From an uncultured Oleispira sp. (lineage in GTDB: Bacteria; Pseudomonadota; Gammaproteobacteria; Pseudomonadales; Oceanobacteraceae), in contig CAJXUD010000009.1 in the NCBI GenBank assembly GCA_913061415.1, positions 62,001 to 126,000 on the forward strand: a stretch of 64,000 nt of DNA, in the 5' to 3' direction. A model generated the notes under the pieces. It made no database searches. It was not told the origin of the DNA and saw only the letters and a program-made list of their open reading frames with translations. Of the stretch, positions 11,955-19,500 are shown piece by piece. Made by a program: the position numbers and the translations under genes. The first letter of the stretch is position 1; each line of letters begins with the position of its first letter.

Positions 11955-12830
11955 GAGCACTTTACTGACGCTGAACGCTTTACCATCACCGCGGTCAAGT
12001 TCTTTAACCAGTTTTGGTAATACCTTATCAAGCTTAGCTTTTAGCGTCCAAGGCGGATTGATAACCATCATTCCCGCCGACGTCATGCCCGATTCTAAAG
12101 AGTCTGGCGCTAGCCCCAACTCATATTGATGAATATTTTTAATCCCAGATTGTTTCAGCTTACGCAGCATAAAGTCGATACGCTTACGATCAACCACCGG
12201 ATACCAAATCGCATAGGTGCCTGTATTAAATTTCTTATGGGCTTTAATGACGGCTTCGATAACATCGCCATAATCCGCTTTCATTTCATAAGAAGGATCA
12301 ACCAATACCAGCGCACGACGGCTAACTGGCGGGACTAAACTCAACAACCCTTTCAGACCATCATCTTGCTTAATACGAATCTTGCGTGCCATCGCTTTAG
12401 AATCCGTCGCCATGGATTCTGACAAAATACGGAAGTCGCTTGAGTGCAGCTCGAACAACCAGGCTTTATCTTTTTCACGTTCAGGGCGCGTTACATAATG
12501 ATGCGCAATCGCTGGTGAACCTGGGTAAAACGTTAAGCTCTTCTTTTTAAGATCAATGCCCTGCTCGGCATTTAAGGTATCAATCACATTGAAGTACGTT
12601 TCCAATTCAACAAAATCAATACGCTTAAGCTTGGCGATCCCTTCTTTGTATTCAGCCGTTTTATTCGCATTGACAGAGCGCAGGTCATATAAGCCGGCTC
12701 CAGAATGAGTATCAATATAATCAAACGGTGCATCTTTCTTATTGAAATGCTCTAAACATTCAACCAATACAATGTGCTTTAACACATCTGCGAAATTACC
12801 CGCATGATAAGAGTGACGATAGCTAAGCAA
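11943..12830 (-). CDS. rlmJ: 23S rRNA (adenine-2030 N6)-methyltransferase RlmJ
   Basis: About 295 residues. RlmJ methylates A2030 of 23S rRNA using SAM. The N terminus YRHSYHAGNFADVLKH is diagnostic; VLVDPSYEMK and the catalytic NPPW are present. The open frame extends up to an ATG at 12902, but the canonical family start (M-L-S-Y-R-H-S) is reproduced exactly if the TTG at 12830 is used. This removes 24 unrelated residues and the overlap with the upstream gene. The ribosome site before this TTG is weak, so the start is not certain. The stop lies in a 12-bp tandem repeat. Confidence 0.93.
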   Translation of the reverse strand: MLSYRHSYHAGNFADVLKHIVLVECLEHFNKKDAPFDYIDTHSGAGLYDLRSVNANKTAEYKEGIAKLKRIDFVELETYFNVIDTLNAEQGIDLKKKSLTFYPGSPAIAHHYVTRPEREKDKAWLFELHSSDFRILSESMATDSKAMARKIRIKQDDGLKGLLSLVPPVSRRALVLVDPSYEMKADYGDVIEAVIKAHKKFNTGTYAIWYPVVDRKRIDFMLRKLKQSGIKNIHQYELGLAPDSLESGMTSAGMMVINPPWTLKAKLDKVLPKLVKELDRGDGKAFSVSKVLVEE

Positions 12831-12885
12831 AATTAAACTCGATCTTTTACAAGAGAATGTGAAGTATAAGGGGATTTTCGACGAT

Positions 12886-13272
12886 TTAAGGCAGTGAAAC
12901 AAGCTGCTTTTGATATTCGATCAATATAGCACTGAAATCCGCTAACATCGCGGCACGATTGTCTAAACTGTCGTGATACATTTCAGTGTTCAGATAATAG
13001 GACTTTGGCGTCGCCATATAGCGTTTCAGCACCGGCATAACTTTACGCAAATGCTGCCCTTGCTTTACTAGGGTATCGGCTTTTGTCTGCTCCGAATCTT
13101 GATCTTGAAGCTTTTGTAACGCAATTTTGTGATGCATCAAAATCAACAGGTAATCACTATGCCCTACATGTTCCTCATGGCTGTCGCTTTCGCCGGCCAA
13201 AGCCGAAGAAAGCGGTGCAGCAGCTAATGACGCCACTGCTAACAAACACACCAGACGAACAGAATTGAACAT
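12886..13272 (-). CDS. Small exported hypothetical protein
   Basis: 128 residues from the ATG at 13272, which overlaps the upstream gene's stop by one base (TAATG) and gives a clean Sec signal peptide (VRLVCLLAVASLAAAPLSSALA). An alternative ATG nine codons earlier would place extra residues before the signal. The mature part begins with an acidic, His-containing stretch (ESDSHEEHVGHSDY) and is predicted mainly helical. I do not recognise the family. The coupling with the neighbouring lipoprotein gene suggests the two work together in the periplasm. Confidence 0.7.
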   Translation of the reverse strand: MFNSVRLVCLLAVASLAAAPLSSALAGESDSHEEHVGHSDYLLILMHHKIALQKLQDQDSEQTKADTLVKQGQHLRKVMPVLKRYMATPKSYYLNTEMYHDSLDNRAAMLADFSAILIEYQKQLVSLP

Positions 13273-14024
13273 TATTCGTTTAATAAACAGTTGCCCCATT
13301 CACAGCGAACCAAAATATAGCTGTTATCTGGGCATTGCACATCATAAACCTCGTGAGGCCAGTCACTCTTAATCACTTTCACATTGGCACCAGGGCAACC
13401 TGAGCGCTTGGCTAATTTTTCTACAACATAGAGTGAACGGCCAAATTTACGCTGTTTATTGATAGCCAAGGTCGCTGACTTTTCTTGTAACTCTTGACCA
13501 TTTTGCTGCGCACGACGCTGCAGATCGACCAAGGTTGGATAGAATTGATTATTATCACGTAAGTCGTAATCTCCATCGTTAAACTTAGAAAGCATGTTTA
13601 AACACAATTTTTCCTGATTACCGCTTTCGTCAAGAATCAGCTTCATTTCAGCTTCTGCATCTTGAACGGCCTGAGCCGTAATGCCCAAAGCAATATTTGC
13701 ACCGGTCACATCACGATCACCTGAAACCAGCATAATCTCACGGGTTAGGCCATAATCAGCACCTTCTACAAACGCACCATTACGACGCCACCAGTTGCTT
13801 TTAGCTTGCCAAGCAACCTGCTTTAATTTACCACTCATATTCTGGCAATGATCAACCCACAAGCGTAATTGCACATCGGTTTGTAGAGCATAATAAACGG
13901 CTTGCCCAGTTGATGATTGTGGCGCTGATGAACAACCCACTAAAAGAGATAATAAAAGCGCAGATATTAAAACTCGAAACTGAGCTTTAATATTTAGAGA
14001 ATGAGTTTTAAACACGGAGGACAT
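13272..14024 (-). CDS. Hypothetical lipoprotein
   Basis: 250 residues from the ATG at 14024, which has AAAGGA about eight bases upstream; a further ATG at 14042 is less well placed. A lipoprotein signal ends in LLVGC, so the mature protein should be lipidated at that cysteine. The body is helical and rich in Gln, Asn and charged residues, with several cysteines near the C terminus (SGCPGA, VQCPDN, VRCEWGNC). I do not recognise the family. It is coupled to the exported protein downstream. Confidence 0.75.
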   Translation of the reverse strand: MSSVFKTHSLNIKAQFRVLISALLLSLLVGCSSAPQSSTGQAVYYALQTDVQLRLWVDHCQNMSGKLKQVAWQAKSNWWRRNGAFVEGADYGLTREIMLVSGDRDVTGANIALGITAQAVQDAEAEMKLILDESGNQEKLCLNMLSKFNDGDYDLRDNNQFYPTLVDLQRRAQQNGQELQEKSATLAINKQRKFGRSLYVVEKLAKRSGCPGANVKVIKSDWPHEVYDVQCPDNSYILVRCEWGNCLLNE

Positions 14025-14091
14025 AGATATTCCTTTTAACACACGATCGTATTGGGATTAATTGCATAGCTGTTAATAGTAATAGTAGAGC

Positions 14092-14385
14092 TTATGCGGG
14101 ATTGAGGCCAGTATTTGAGATGATTTTTTCTAACCAGATGACGACTTCAGTCGCATTAAATGGCCACTCCAAAGTTAGGTTTGAAGATTCATCCAATAGC
14201 ACAGGGATTTTTTCACCATATAGATCAAGCCAAAGCGGTTGATCTATAATATCTTGCAGGTAAATTTGAAGGTCGTTCTGCTGAGCCAACAGCATCACAC
14301 TTGGCTGACTAAAAGCCTGCTGCAACTCAATTTGGGCAAGCTCGCACAAATGGCAAGCTTCGGTAGACAATAATAAAATAGCCAA
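14092..14385 (-). CDS. Glutaredoxin-like (DUF836-type) protein
   Basis: 97 residues with a thioredoxin-fold start and a dithiol motif STEACHLCELAQ near the N terminus, followed by the cis-Pro region KIPVLL. This matches the small glutaredoxin family formerly called DUF836; its partners are unknown. The start appears to be TTG with AAGAG eight bases upstream. It is one of three glutaredoxin-like genes in the window and differs from the two paralogues at 35.4 and 40.6 kb. Confidence 0.85.
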   Translation of the reverse strand: MAILLLSTEACHLCELAQIELQQAFSQPSVMLLAQQNDLQIYLQDIIDQPLWLDLYGEKIPVLLDESSNLTLEWPFNATEVVIWLEKIISNTGLNPA

Positions 14386-14398
14386 AACAATTACTCTT

Positions 14399-14422
14399 AG
14401 CGCTTATTAATAATAAAGCGCT
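14399..14422. other. AGCGCTT/AAGCGCT hairpin
   Basis: A 7-bp inverted repeat with a 10-base AT loop lies between two leftward genes. There is no T run. It could be a weak or Rho-assisted end for the upstream gene. Confidence 0.3.
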
Positions 14423-14434
14423 AGTATAAAGCAA

Positions 14435-15583
14435 TTATTCCAATACGTTGGACATCATCTCTGCCCTATTTTCCATCACGTTATTTAAACCTTGATTATA
14501 CGCTTGAAAAATATCCTTTAAGTGATCATCAGGAAACATCTGATCAACCAAATCATTCAATAGCTGCTGAGGATCAGCAAAGGATTTTGCCTGATCCAAT
14601 GCCGATAAATAATCATCGTTATAGCCCAATAAAGACGAAGATAGGTTTTCTAATCCTGGCGTTGGTAATTTAGGCTGCACAGAGTTATATGCACGACTAA
14701 CCGAACTGAAAGATTCTTGACGCAAATTCAAACTCATTGATGCCAGCTCATCACCATCAAAGCCTAGCTGCATCGCTTCTTCCAAAGCGCCACCAAGATC
14801 CCCTGAGAAAAACGTACCGCTGAGCTTCTCAACATCACGCAGCAGATTGGTGAGGGCTTCTTGCTCACCTTCATCGAGACTGCCCATGACATCCATCTGC
14901 CACTCCAATCCCTGCTCAAAACCCGCCGCGGCGATGTATTGATGCCCTTGCTTCTCGGCATACGAAAACGATTCTGCAGACTGCATAAAACTCAGTGAAA
15001 TTTTATCACCATCTTTCGTCATTAATTCTAATGACATTGAATTCTTTTGACTCACTTGGCTGCTATAACGATTGGCTTCAAAGGCGGGCATTTTAGTATT
15101 GAGTGCGACATCGTTACTGCTATTGTTAGACTTTTTACTATAGTCACCACTTTCAATATCTTTCAAACCCGCATTGATCAAGTCTCGGCCTTGATCAATT
15201 TCGGCTTGCAAGTCATCACTCATCAAGCCCATATCTTTTAATTGCTGCTCAGCTTGATCATAACCTTTGGCGATGCCTTCTTTAGCGGCCTCTAAACGCT
15301 GTTGAATACGACCATCATCAGCACCTCGCGCACGTAATTGATCCAAGCCCCGCTGCACATGATCAAGCATGGTTGCTGCGACTTCGTCTGCGCCTTTTTT
15401 ATCACTCAGCTGCAAACCAGATGACGATGTTCCGGTGGCTTGACCCACACCCCTCTTCACATTCTCATTTAGAACATCAGCCGCTTTAGCCTCATGGCGC
15501 CCACCTTGGTGCTCATGAGTTGACTGAGAGCTACTCTGATAGGAATTAGATTGAACATTGATAAGATTGGGATTGAAGTTCAT
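14435..15583 (-). CDS. Hypothetical protein, possibly DUF5610-type
   Basis: About 382 residues from ATG 15583 (a GTG three codons earlier is possible). No signal peptide. The N-terminal 60 residues are polar and probably disordered (Ser, Gln, His rich). Then comes a helical block (LDHVQRGLDQLRARG, AAKEGIAKGYDQAEQQLKDMG) that resembles proteins annotated as DUF5610 in marine gammaproteobacteria; this is from memory and unverified. The C-terminal half looks like a globular alpha/beta part ending in helices. Function unknown. It lies between the glutaredoxin-like gene and a solute-binding-like gene, all leftward. Confidence 0.65.
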   Translation of the reverse strand: MNFNPNLINVQSNSYQSSSQSTHEHQGGRHEAKAADVLNENVKRGVGQATGTSSSGLQLSDKKGADEVAATMLDHVQRGLDQLRARGADDGRIQQRLEAAKEGIAKGYDQAEQQLKDMGLMSDDLQAEIDQGRDLINAGLKDIESGDYSKKSNNSSNDVALNTKMPAFEANRYSSQVSQKNSMSLELMTKDGDKISLSFMQSAESFSYAEKQGHQYIAAAGFEQGLEWQMDVMGSLDEGEQEALTNLLRDVEKLSGTFFSGDLGGALEEAMQLGFDGDELASMSLNLRQESFSSVSRAYNSVQPKLPTPGLENLSSSLLGYNDDYLSALDQAKSFADPQQLLNDLVDQMFPDDHLKDIFQAYNQGLNNVMENRAEMMSNVLE

Positions 15584-15604
15584 AGCAGTCACCGGATTAA
15601 TTTG

Positions 15605-15621
15605 CGCTATAGGTTATAGCG
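15605..15621. other. CGCTATA-GGT-TATAGCG inverted repeat
   Basis: A perfect 7-bp inverted repeat with a 3-base centre lies about 20 bp upstream of the hypothetical gene ending at 14435 and downstream of the solute-binding-like gene. It could be an operator or an RNA hairpin. Confidence 0.4.
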
Positions 15622-15670
15622 GCCAATTCATCCAGTGCTTTAATTTTTTATTCTATTATTTACGATAACA

Positions 15671-16831
15671 CTACTCAACAGGATTTGGGCATTCAAACCT
15701 TGTGGCATCAAGCTTACAGCGAACTTTACGCTGTATTCTCAACATTACTCCGTCATAATAGTCAGCTTCTCTAAGCTCAATTCTCGCTTGTTGCATTAAT
15801 ACTTCATAATCTTGCTTTTCTTGATCCGGAATCGGGATCCACCAGCGAGACGGAATATCACCGGTTTGAACTTTTAACTGTTTAATCACATGATCAAACC
15901 CTTTGAAAAAACTCTCTCGTATTATCTGTGCAACTTCTCTAGGAAATTTATCTTTTAAGCCTATCATCTGCATGCTAGCTTGCGAAAATGGGTAATCAAT
16001 AATCCCACCATCTGGCTCCATCCCTCGATACAACTCCATAAATCCATAAGCCACTAGCGGCGCAGGCAGCACATCAACCGCGCCATTGTTAAATTTATTA
16101 GGTGCGCCAACTAAACTAGAAGGAATAGGTGTAGCCCCTAGCTTCAATACCATCTTTGCTTGGGTTTGATCATAGTCTAAGACCGCAATGCGCTTACCTG
16201 CCGCCTTAGTTAACGAGTTGATTTTTCGGTCGTTAACAAAAATGTAAGCAGCCCCCGCTGGGGCAACACCTAATACAATATAATGATCGTTCTCAAACTT
16301 TGGGGCCAACCTAGAATCCATTAGCGCCTTTAATAAAACTTTAAAATGTTTGGTTGAAGGCAGAGCGCCAACAGAATCTATAGTGCCACTGAATTTGTTA
16401 AACGTTCTCGCTTTTAGCCCCGTCATCAACGCAGCGTCACAACGACCGGCCTTTAAATCTTCGGTTAAGATAGATTCACTGGTATACGCTTCCATCTCTA
16501 CCTGAACACCCATTTGCGAGAGCTCAGCCTTTTGATCTTGAGCCAAAGAAAAAATAGGCCCAGAACGCCCAGCAATATCCCAAATACAGATGCGACGCTT
16601 AACCTGAGTTGAATCCCCCCATTGCTCAGGGTACAGCTGCTTGATGGCCACAATACGCTGCTCGAACGATAGCTTTTGATTCATTGCACGCTGCTGCAGT
16701 GATTTTTTATCACTATTTTTATCACTATCGGATGACGCTAATTGGGGCTCAGTCGCTACGGATGCTTGCAATGGCATAATTGAAAAAACAAATACGCCGC
16801 AGATAAACATTTTCTTTAGATAAAATCGCAT
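15671..16831 (-). CDS. Periplasmic solute-binding-like protein
   Basis: 386 residues with an N-terminal signal (FICGVFVFSIMPLQASVA). Domain order resembles type-2 periplasmic binding proteins: a first beta strand RRICIWDIAGRSGPIF, DLKAGRCDAALMTG, and a hinge/second lobe AAGKRIAVLDYDQTQAKM. I associate this pattern with putative solute-binding proteins (DUF6091-like) that are not linked to a transporter. No permease gene is adjacent, so a sensory or stand-alone role is possible. The start ATG has AAAGGT about six bases upstream. Ligand unknown. Confidence 0.7.
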   Translation of the reverse strand: MRFYLKKMFICGVFVFSIMPLQASVATEPQLASSDSDKNSDKKSLQQRAMNQKLSFEQRIVAIKQLYPEQWGDSTQVKRRICIWDIAGRSGPIFSLAQDQKAELSQMGVQVEMEAYTSESILTEDLKAGRCDAALMTGLKARTFNKFSGTIDSVGALPSTKHFKVLLKALMDSRLAPKFENDHYIVLGVAPAGAAYIFVNDRKINSLTKAAGKRIAVLDYDQTQAKMVLKLGATPIPSSLVGAPNKFNNGAVDVLPAPLVAYGFMELYRGMEPDGGIIDYPFSQASMQMIGLKDKFPREVAQIIRESFFKGFDHVIKQLKVQTGDIPSRWWIPIPDQEKQDYEVLMQQARIELREADYYDGVMLRIQRKVRCKLDATRFECPNPVE

Positions 16832-16904
16832 TGGGTGACCTTTATTATTATTTTTATTACTTTTTTATTACTGGTTTTTAATGCTGGGCTTTCGTTTTTA
16901 AACC

Positions 16905-16931
16905 AAAAAAAAGCCGCAAAGCGGCTTTTTT
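16905..16931 (-). terminator. Rho-independent terminator after the chalcone-isomerase-like gene
   Basis: Stem AAGCCGC-AAA-GCGGCTT (16911-16927) is flanked by A and T runs on both sides. The only gene running into it is the leftward one ending at 16974. Confidence 0.9.
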
Positions 16932-16970
16932 AACAGTACTGATTTAACAGTACTAGTTTACAGTTCTAAA
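16929..16970. repeat. Three 14-bp tandem units after a stop codon
   Basis: TTTAACAGTACTGA, TTTAACAGTACTAG and the more diverged TTTACAGTTCTAAA fill the gap between the stop at 16974 and the terminator. Confidence 0.85.
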
Positions 16971-16973
16971 CGA

Positions 16974-17537
16974 TTAATCTTCGTCTAGCATATCTTCTTT
17001 TAGATCGTCTTGAACTGGATCTTCAGACAACCAAATACCAAACAATGCTTGCTTAAACGCAAGACCTGGTACAACAACCTTTACTTCACCGTTACGAATA
17101 ACGCTCACACCTTGACCCGGTACATATTGAAGATCGAACACATCTTTGTCTTCAACAGCATCACGGAAAGCACTGATCAATGAATCAACTTCTTTTTGGA
17201 TCGGTGCTAGATTACCGCCCGTTGATTTAACAAAACCGTCAAGAGTCGCGGCGCTCATCTTTTCGCCATCAATTAGAGAAGACGTAATGTATAAACGAAT
17301 CGTCATGGCTTCATCAGCGGCGATCACACTCGCAGAATCGCTGCTTTTTGCATTTAGGTATAATGCACCCACGTACAAATCTATGAAAAACTTAGAGCGA
17401 ACACCAGCACCATTTAACGTCAGTGTTTTTGCAGCAACTTGAATGCTATCGGCTACTTCAATATCGTTAACTTCTTTCGCTTGAACGGCTGGCATAAGCG
17501 CCAAGCCAATTATGAAACTTGCTAGAATGCGTAACAT
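16974..17537 (-). CDS. Exported chalcone isomerase-like protein
   Basis: 187 residues with a signal peptide (LRILASFIIGLALMPAVQA). The pattern LTLNGAGVRSKFFIDLYVGALYL near the N terminus of the mature part is the hallmark of bacterial chalcone-isomerase-fold proteins, and FKQALFGIWL near the end is also typical. Members in bacteria are exported, and their ligand, probably a fatty acid or similar lipid, is not established. The very acidic tail (DPVQDDLKEDMLDED) is unusual. The ATG has AAGGG six bases upstream. Monocistronic, with its own terminator. Confidence 0.88.
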   Translation of the reverse strand: MLRILASFIIGLALMPAVQAKEVNDIEVADSIQVAAKTLTLNGAGVRSKFFIDLYVGALYLNAKSSDSASVIAADEAMTIRLYITSSLIDGEKMSAATLDGFVKSTGGNLAPIQKEVDSLISAFRDAVEDKDVFDLQYVPGQGVSVIRNGEVKVVVPGLAFKQALFGIWLSEDPVQDDLKEDMLDED

Positions 17538-17689
17538 GTACTTACCCTTTATTAATTTTTATTAGGTCGATCAGAATGAATGATCTTTTATATTGATCTA
17601 GTGATGTAAAAGCAAGTACTTTAGGCTATTTCAGGCCAAATTTAATAATTTATTCGGCCTAAAAATGCTTAACTATGTACCACACACTT

Positions 17690-17711
17690 TATCGTATAAA
17701 TATCGTACAAG
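17690..17711. repeat. 11-bp tandem duplication just after a stop codon
   Basis: TATCGTATAAA (17690-17700) and TATCGTACAAG (17701-17711) lie five bases from the stop of the DUF4375 gene at 17716. Confidence 0.75.
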
Positions 17712-17715
17712 ACGA

Positions 17716-18180
17716 TTATTTAAATTGACGAACGTTCTTTGCAACAAACTTAAGAGTCAATTCAACAAGATTTTCACCGGCGTCATGGAAGCGATCATCG
17801 CACTCTGCGATTTCATCGACTAAATCCAAAGCAAACAGATCAAAAGCCTCAATGCGCTCATCTTCGTCGGCAGGAACAATACTATTAGGGAAATAATCAA
17901 CGATTTGCTGCACAACGGCATGAGTATTCTTAGCCCGGATCTTTTCAAGTGCTTCAAGCATGTCGTGAATTAACGCGCCGCTATCATGATGAAACAGCTG
18001 GCCAAAGCCGCCATTTTCCATCTCTCGTGAGAGGCTATCTATGCAATAAACAGACTTCTCCGCGTCACTTAAATTGGAATATCCTAAATCAGCTTCTTTA
18101 TCAAAAATTACATCTGTAATTTGTAAAAATGCGTCGGTCTCATCGGCAACTTCTAAAGCGGCCTGAATCTCCATGTTCAT
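17716..18180 (-). CDS. DUF4375 / DMP19-like acidic protein
   Basis: 154 residues, cytoplasmic, strongly acidic. The segment YCIDSLSREMENGGFGQLF followed by HHDSG is the signature of the DUF4375 family, whose Neisseria member DMP19 mimics DNA and binds a transcription factor. Whether this protein is a DNA mimic cannot be told from sequence alone; many family members have no known function. The ATG has AGGG five bases upstream. It is a single leftward gene between the chalcone-isomerase-like gene and a divergent flavodoxin-like gene. Confidence 0.75.
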   Translation of the reverse strand: MNMEIQAALEVADETDAFLQITDVIFDKEADLGYSNLSDAEKSVYCIDSLSREMENGGFGQLFHHDSGALIHDMLEALEKIRAKNTHAVVQQIVDYFPNSIVPADEDERIEAFDLFALDLVDEIAECDDRFHDAGENLVELTLKFVAKNVRQFK

Positions 18181-18432
18181 CTGTGCCCTACTCGTTATTT
18201 GAATGAATGTAGTAATACAACTCTTACCAACAGTAATGTAGCCTACCTGACTTAATTTGACAAAAGTTTAAATTAAGGAACGGATGTTCTTTTTATAATG
18301 TAATAATTTTTTATACCAATCGCGCCATTATGGCTCTTTTAATGAAAAACCAAGAGTCCAAGAAATAGGCGTGCTTAATATGCTTTAATGGCTAATCAGT
18401 CATAACTATTAGTCATTCGGAGTTCGTTAATT

Positions 18433-18906
18433 ATGGCCATTCAAAAGAAAAAACTCCTCATCATTGCTCATGCACCCTCCACTAATACAGACCGCATGCG
18501 ACAAGCGGTTATCAAGGGGGCTATGCATCCAGAGCTCACTGATGTAGTCGTTCAGTGCCTTGCCCCACTAGAAACTCAAGTCGAAGACATTATCTCTGCG
18601 CAAGCGATCATCATTGGTACAACAGAAAATCTGGGTTATATGGCCGGTTTGATAAAGGACGTCTTTGACCGCTGTTATTACGGCTGTTTAGAACAAACTC
18701 AAGGCCTCCCCTTTAGCTATTATATAAGAGCCGGGCACGATGGCACAGGAACACAAAGAGCTCTCGATACAATAACCACAGGCTTACGCTGGAAACTCGT
18801 TCAAGAACCATTAATTTGTCGCGGTGATTTTGATGAGCGCTTCATTTCTCAATGCGAAGAACTGGGCTTAGCCATGGCGGCTAGCCTTGACGCAGGCATA
18901 ATCTGA
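18433..18906 (+). CDS. Flavodoxin-family / NAD(P)H-dependent FMN oxidoreductase-like protein
   Basis: 157 residues with a Rossmann-like flavodoxin fold. The phosphate-binding loop follows strand one (LLIIAHAPSTNTDRM), and IIGTTENLGYMAGLIKDVFDR and IRAGHDGTGTQRAL sit where the isoalloxazine-contacting loops are expected. It is probably a small cytoplasmic FMN-binding reductase; the electron donor and acceptor are unknown. Single rightward gene with a long upstream gap. The ATG at 18433 has GGAG about 11 bases upstream, a little far. Confidence 0.85.
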   Translation: MAIQKKKLLIIAHAPSTNTDRMRQAVIKGAMHPELTDVVVQCLAPLETQVEDIISAQAIIIGTTENLGYMAGLIKDVFDRCYYGCLEQTQGLPFSYYIRAGHDGTGTQRALDTITTGLRWKLVQEPLICRGDFDERFISQCEELGLAMAASLDAGII

Positions 18907-19173
18907 TACAAACACTTGCACAATATTTCAAACTGACAAATTGTGTCACAAGATGCCCAAACCCCTTAACAATCATTGTCTTACACGCCTTTCTTCTATT
19001 TTTATTATGCTTAACATCAGCTCCTAACCCCCTATTCATAACGATTTCTAAAGTATTTTAGACCTTGGTACGGTTCTTGATATGTAAAGAGTTAGACAAA
19101 CTGATAACTATAAAAATCGACATCTAATAATAGTTAGCGTTCAGATGACATATTAGAATTAAAGGGTAAAACA

Positions 19174-19416
19174 ATGAGTAACTTGCAGGACTCAAACGTT
19201 GTTCACATTGATTTTCAGGATAGAAAAGCGCTTAGAAAAAGGAAAGGAACCCAGACATTTTCGCAGTTGATTGATCACGTCGTTAAGCCCTCAAAAGAAG
19301 GCTTCGATGAATGGCCAGAAGATCTTTCACCCCGTGAGCGTCGCGAGCAATTAAAGCGCGATTTAGATTTTTTACGTCAAATGAGTGATATCCCACCTTC
19401 GTCTAAGAAGTACTAA
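19174..19416 (+). CDS. Small hypothetical protein
   Basis: 80 residues starting at an ATG with a good ribosome site (AAAGGG, seven bases). No signal or membrane segment. It is highly charged: a basic N-terminal patch (DRKALRKRKG) and a charged helix (SPRERREQLKRDLDFLRQM). I do not recognise the family. A strong terminator follows 35 bases after the stop, which supports it as a real, separately transcribed gene. Confidence 0.7.
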   Translation: MSNLQDSNVVHIDFQDRKALRKRKGTQTFSQLIDHVVKPSKEGFDEWPEDLSPRERREQLKRDLDFLRQMSDIPPSSKKY

Positions 19417-19447
19417 TTTTATCGTATTTTTGTAAATAACAGACATT

Positions 19448-19488
19448 AAAAAGCCCGTAGTGATTAATTTCAGTACGGGCTTTTTTTA
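19448..19488. terminator. Bidirectional terminator between convergent genes
   Basis: GCCCGTA (19453-19459) pairs with TACGGGC (19474-19480), with an A run before and TTTTTTT after. It serves both the 80-residue protein gene and the leftward YgiQ gene. Confidence 0.92.
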
Positions 19489-19500
19489 TGCCAGCTCAGA

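Noticed and set aside
15047-15241. Antisense frame within the hypothetical gene at 14.4-15.6 kb
   Set aside because: No ribosome site or domain pattern; the opposite strand has the longer frame with helical, amphipathic composition.
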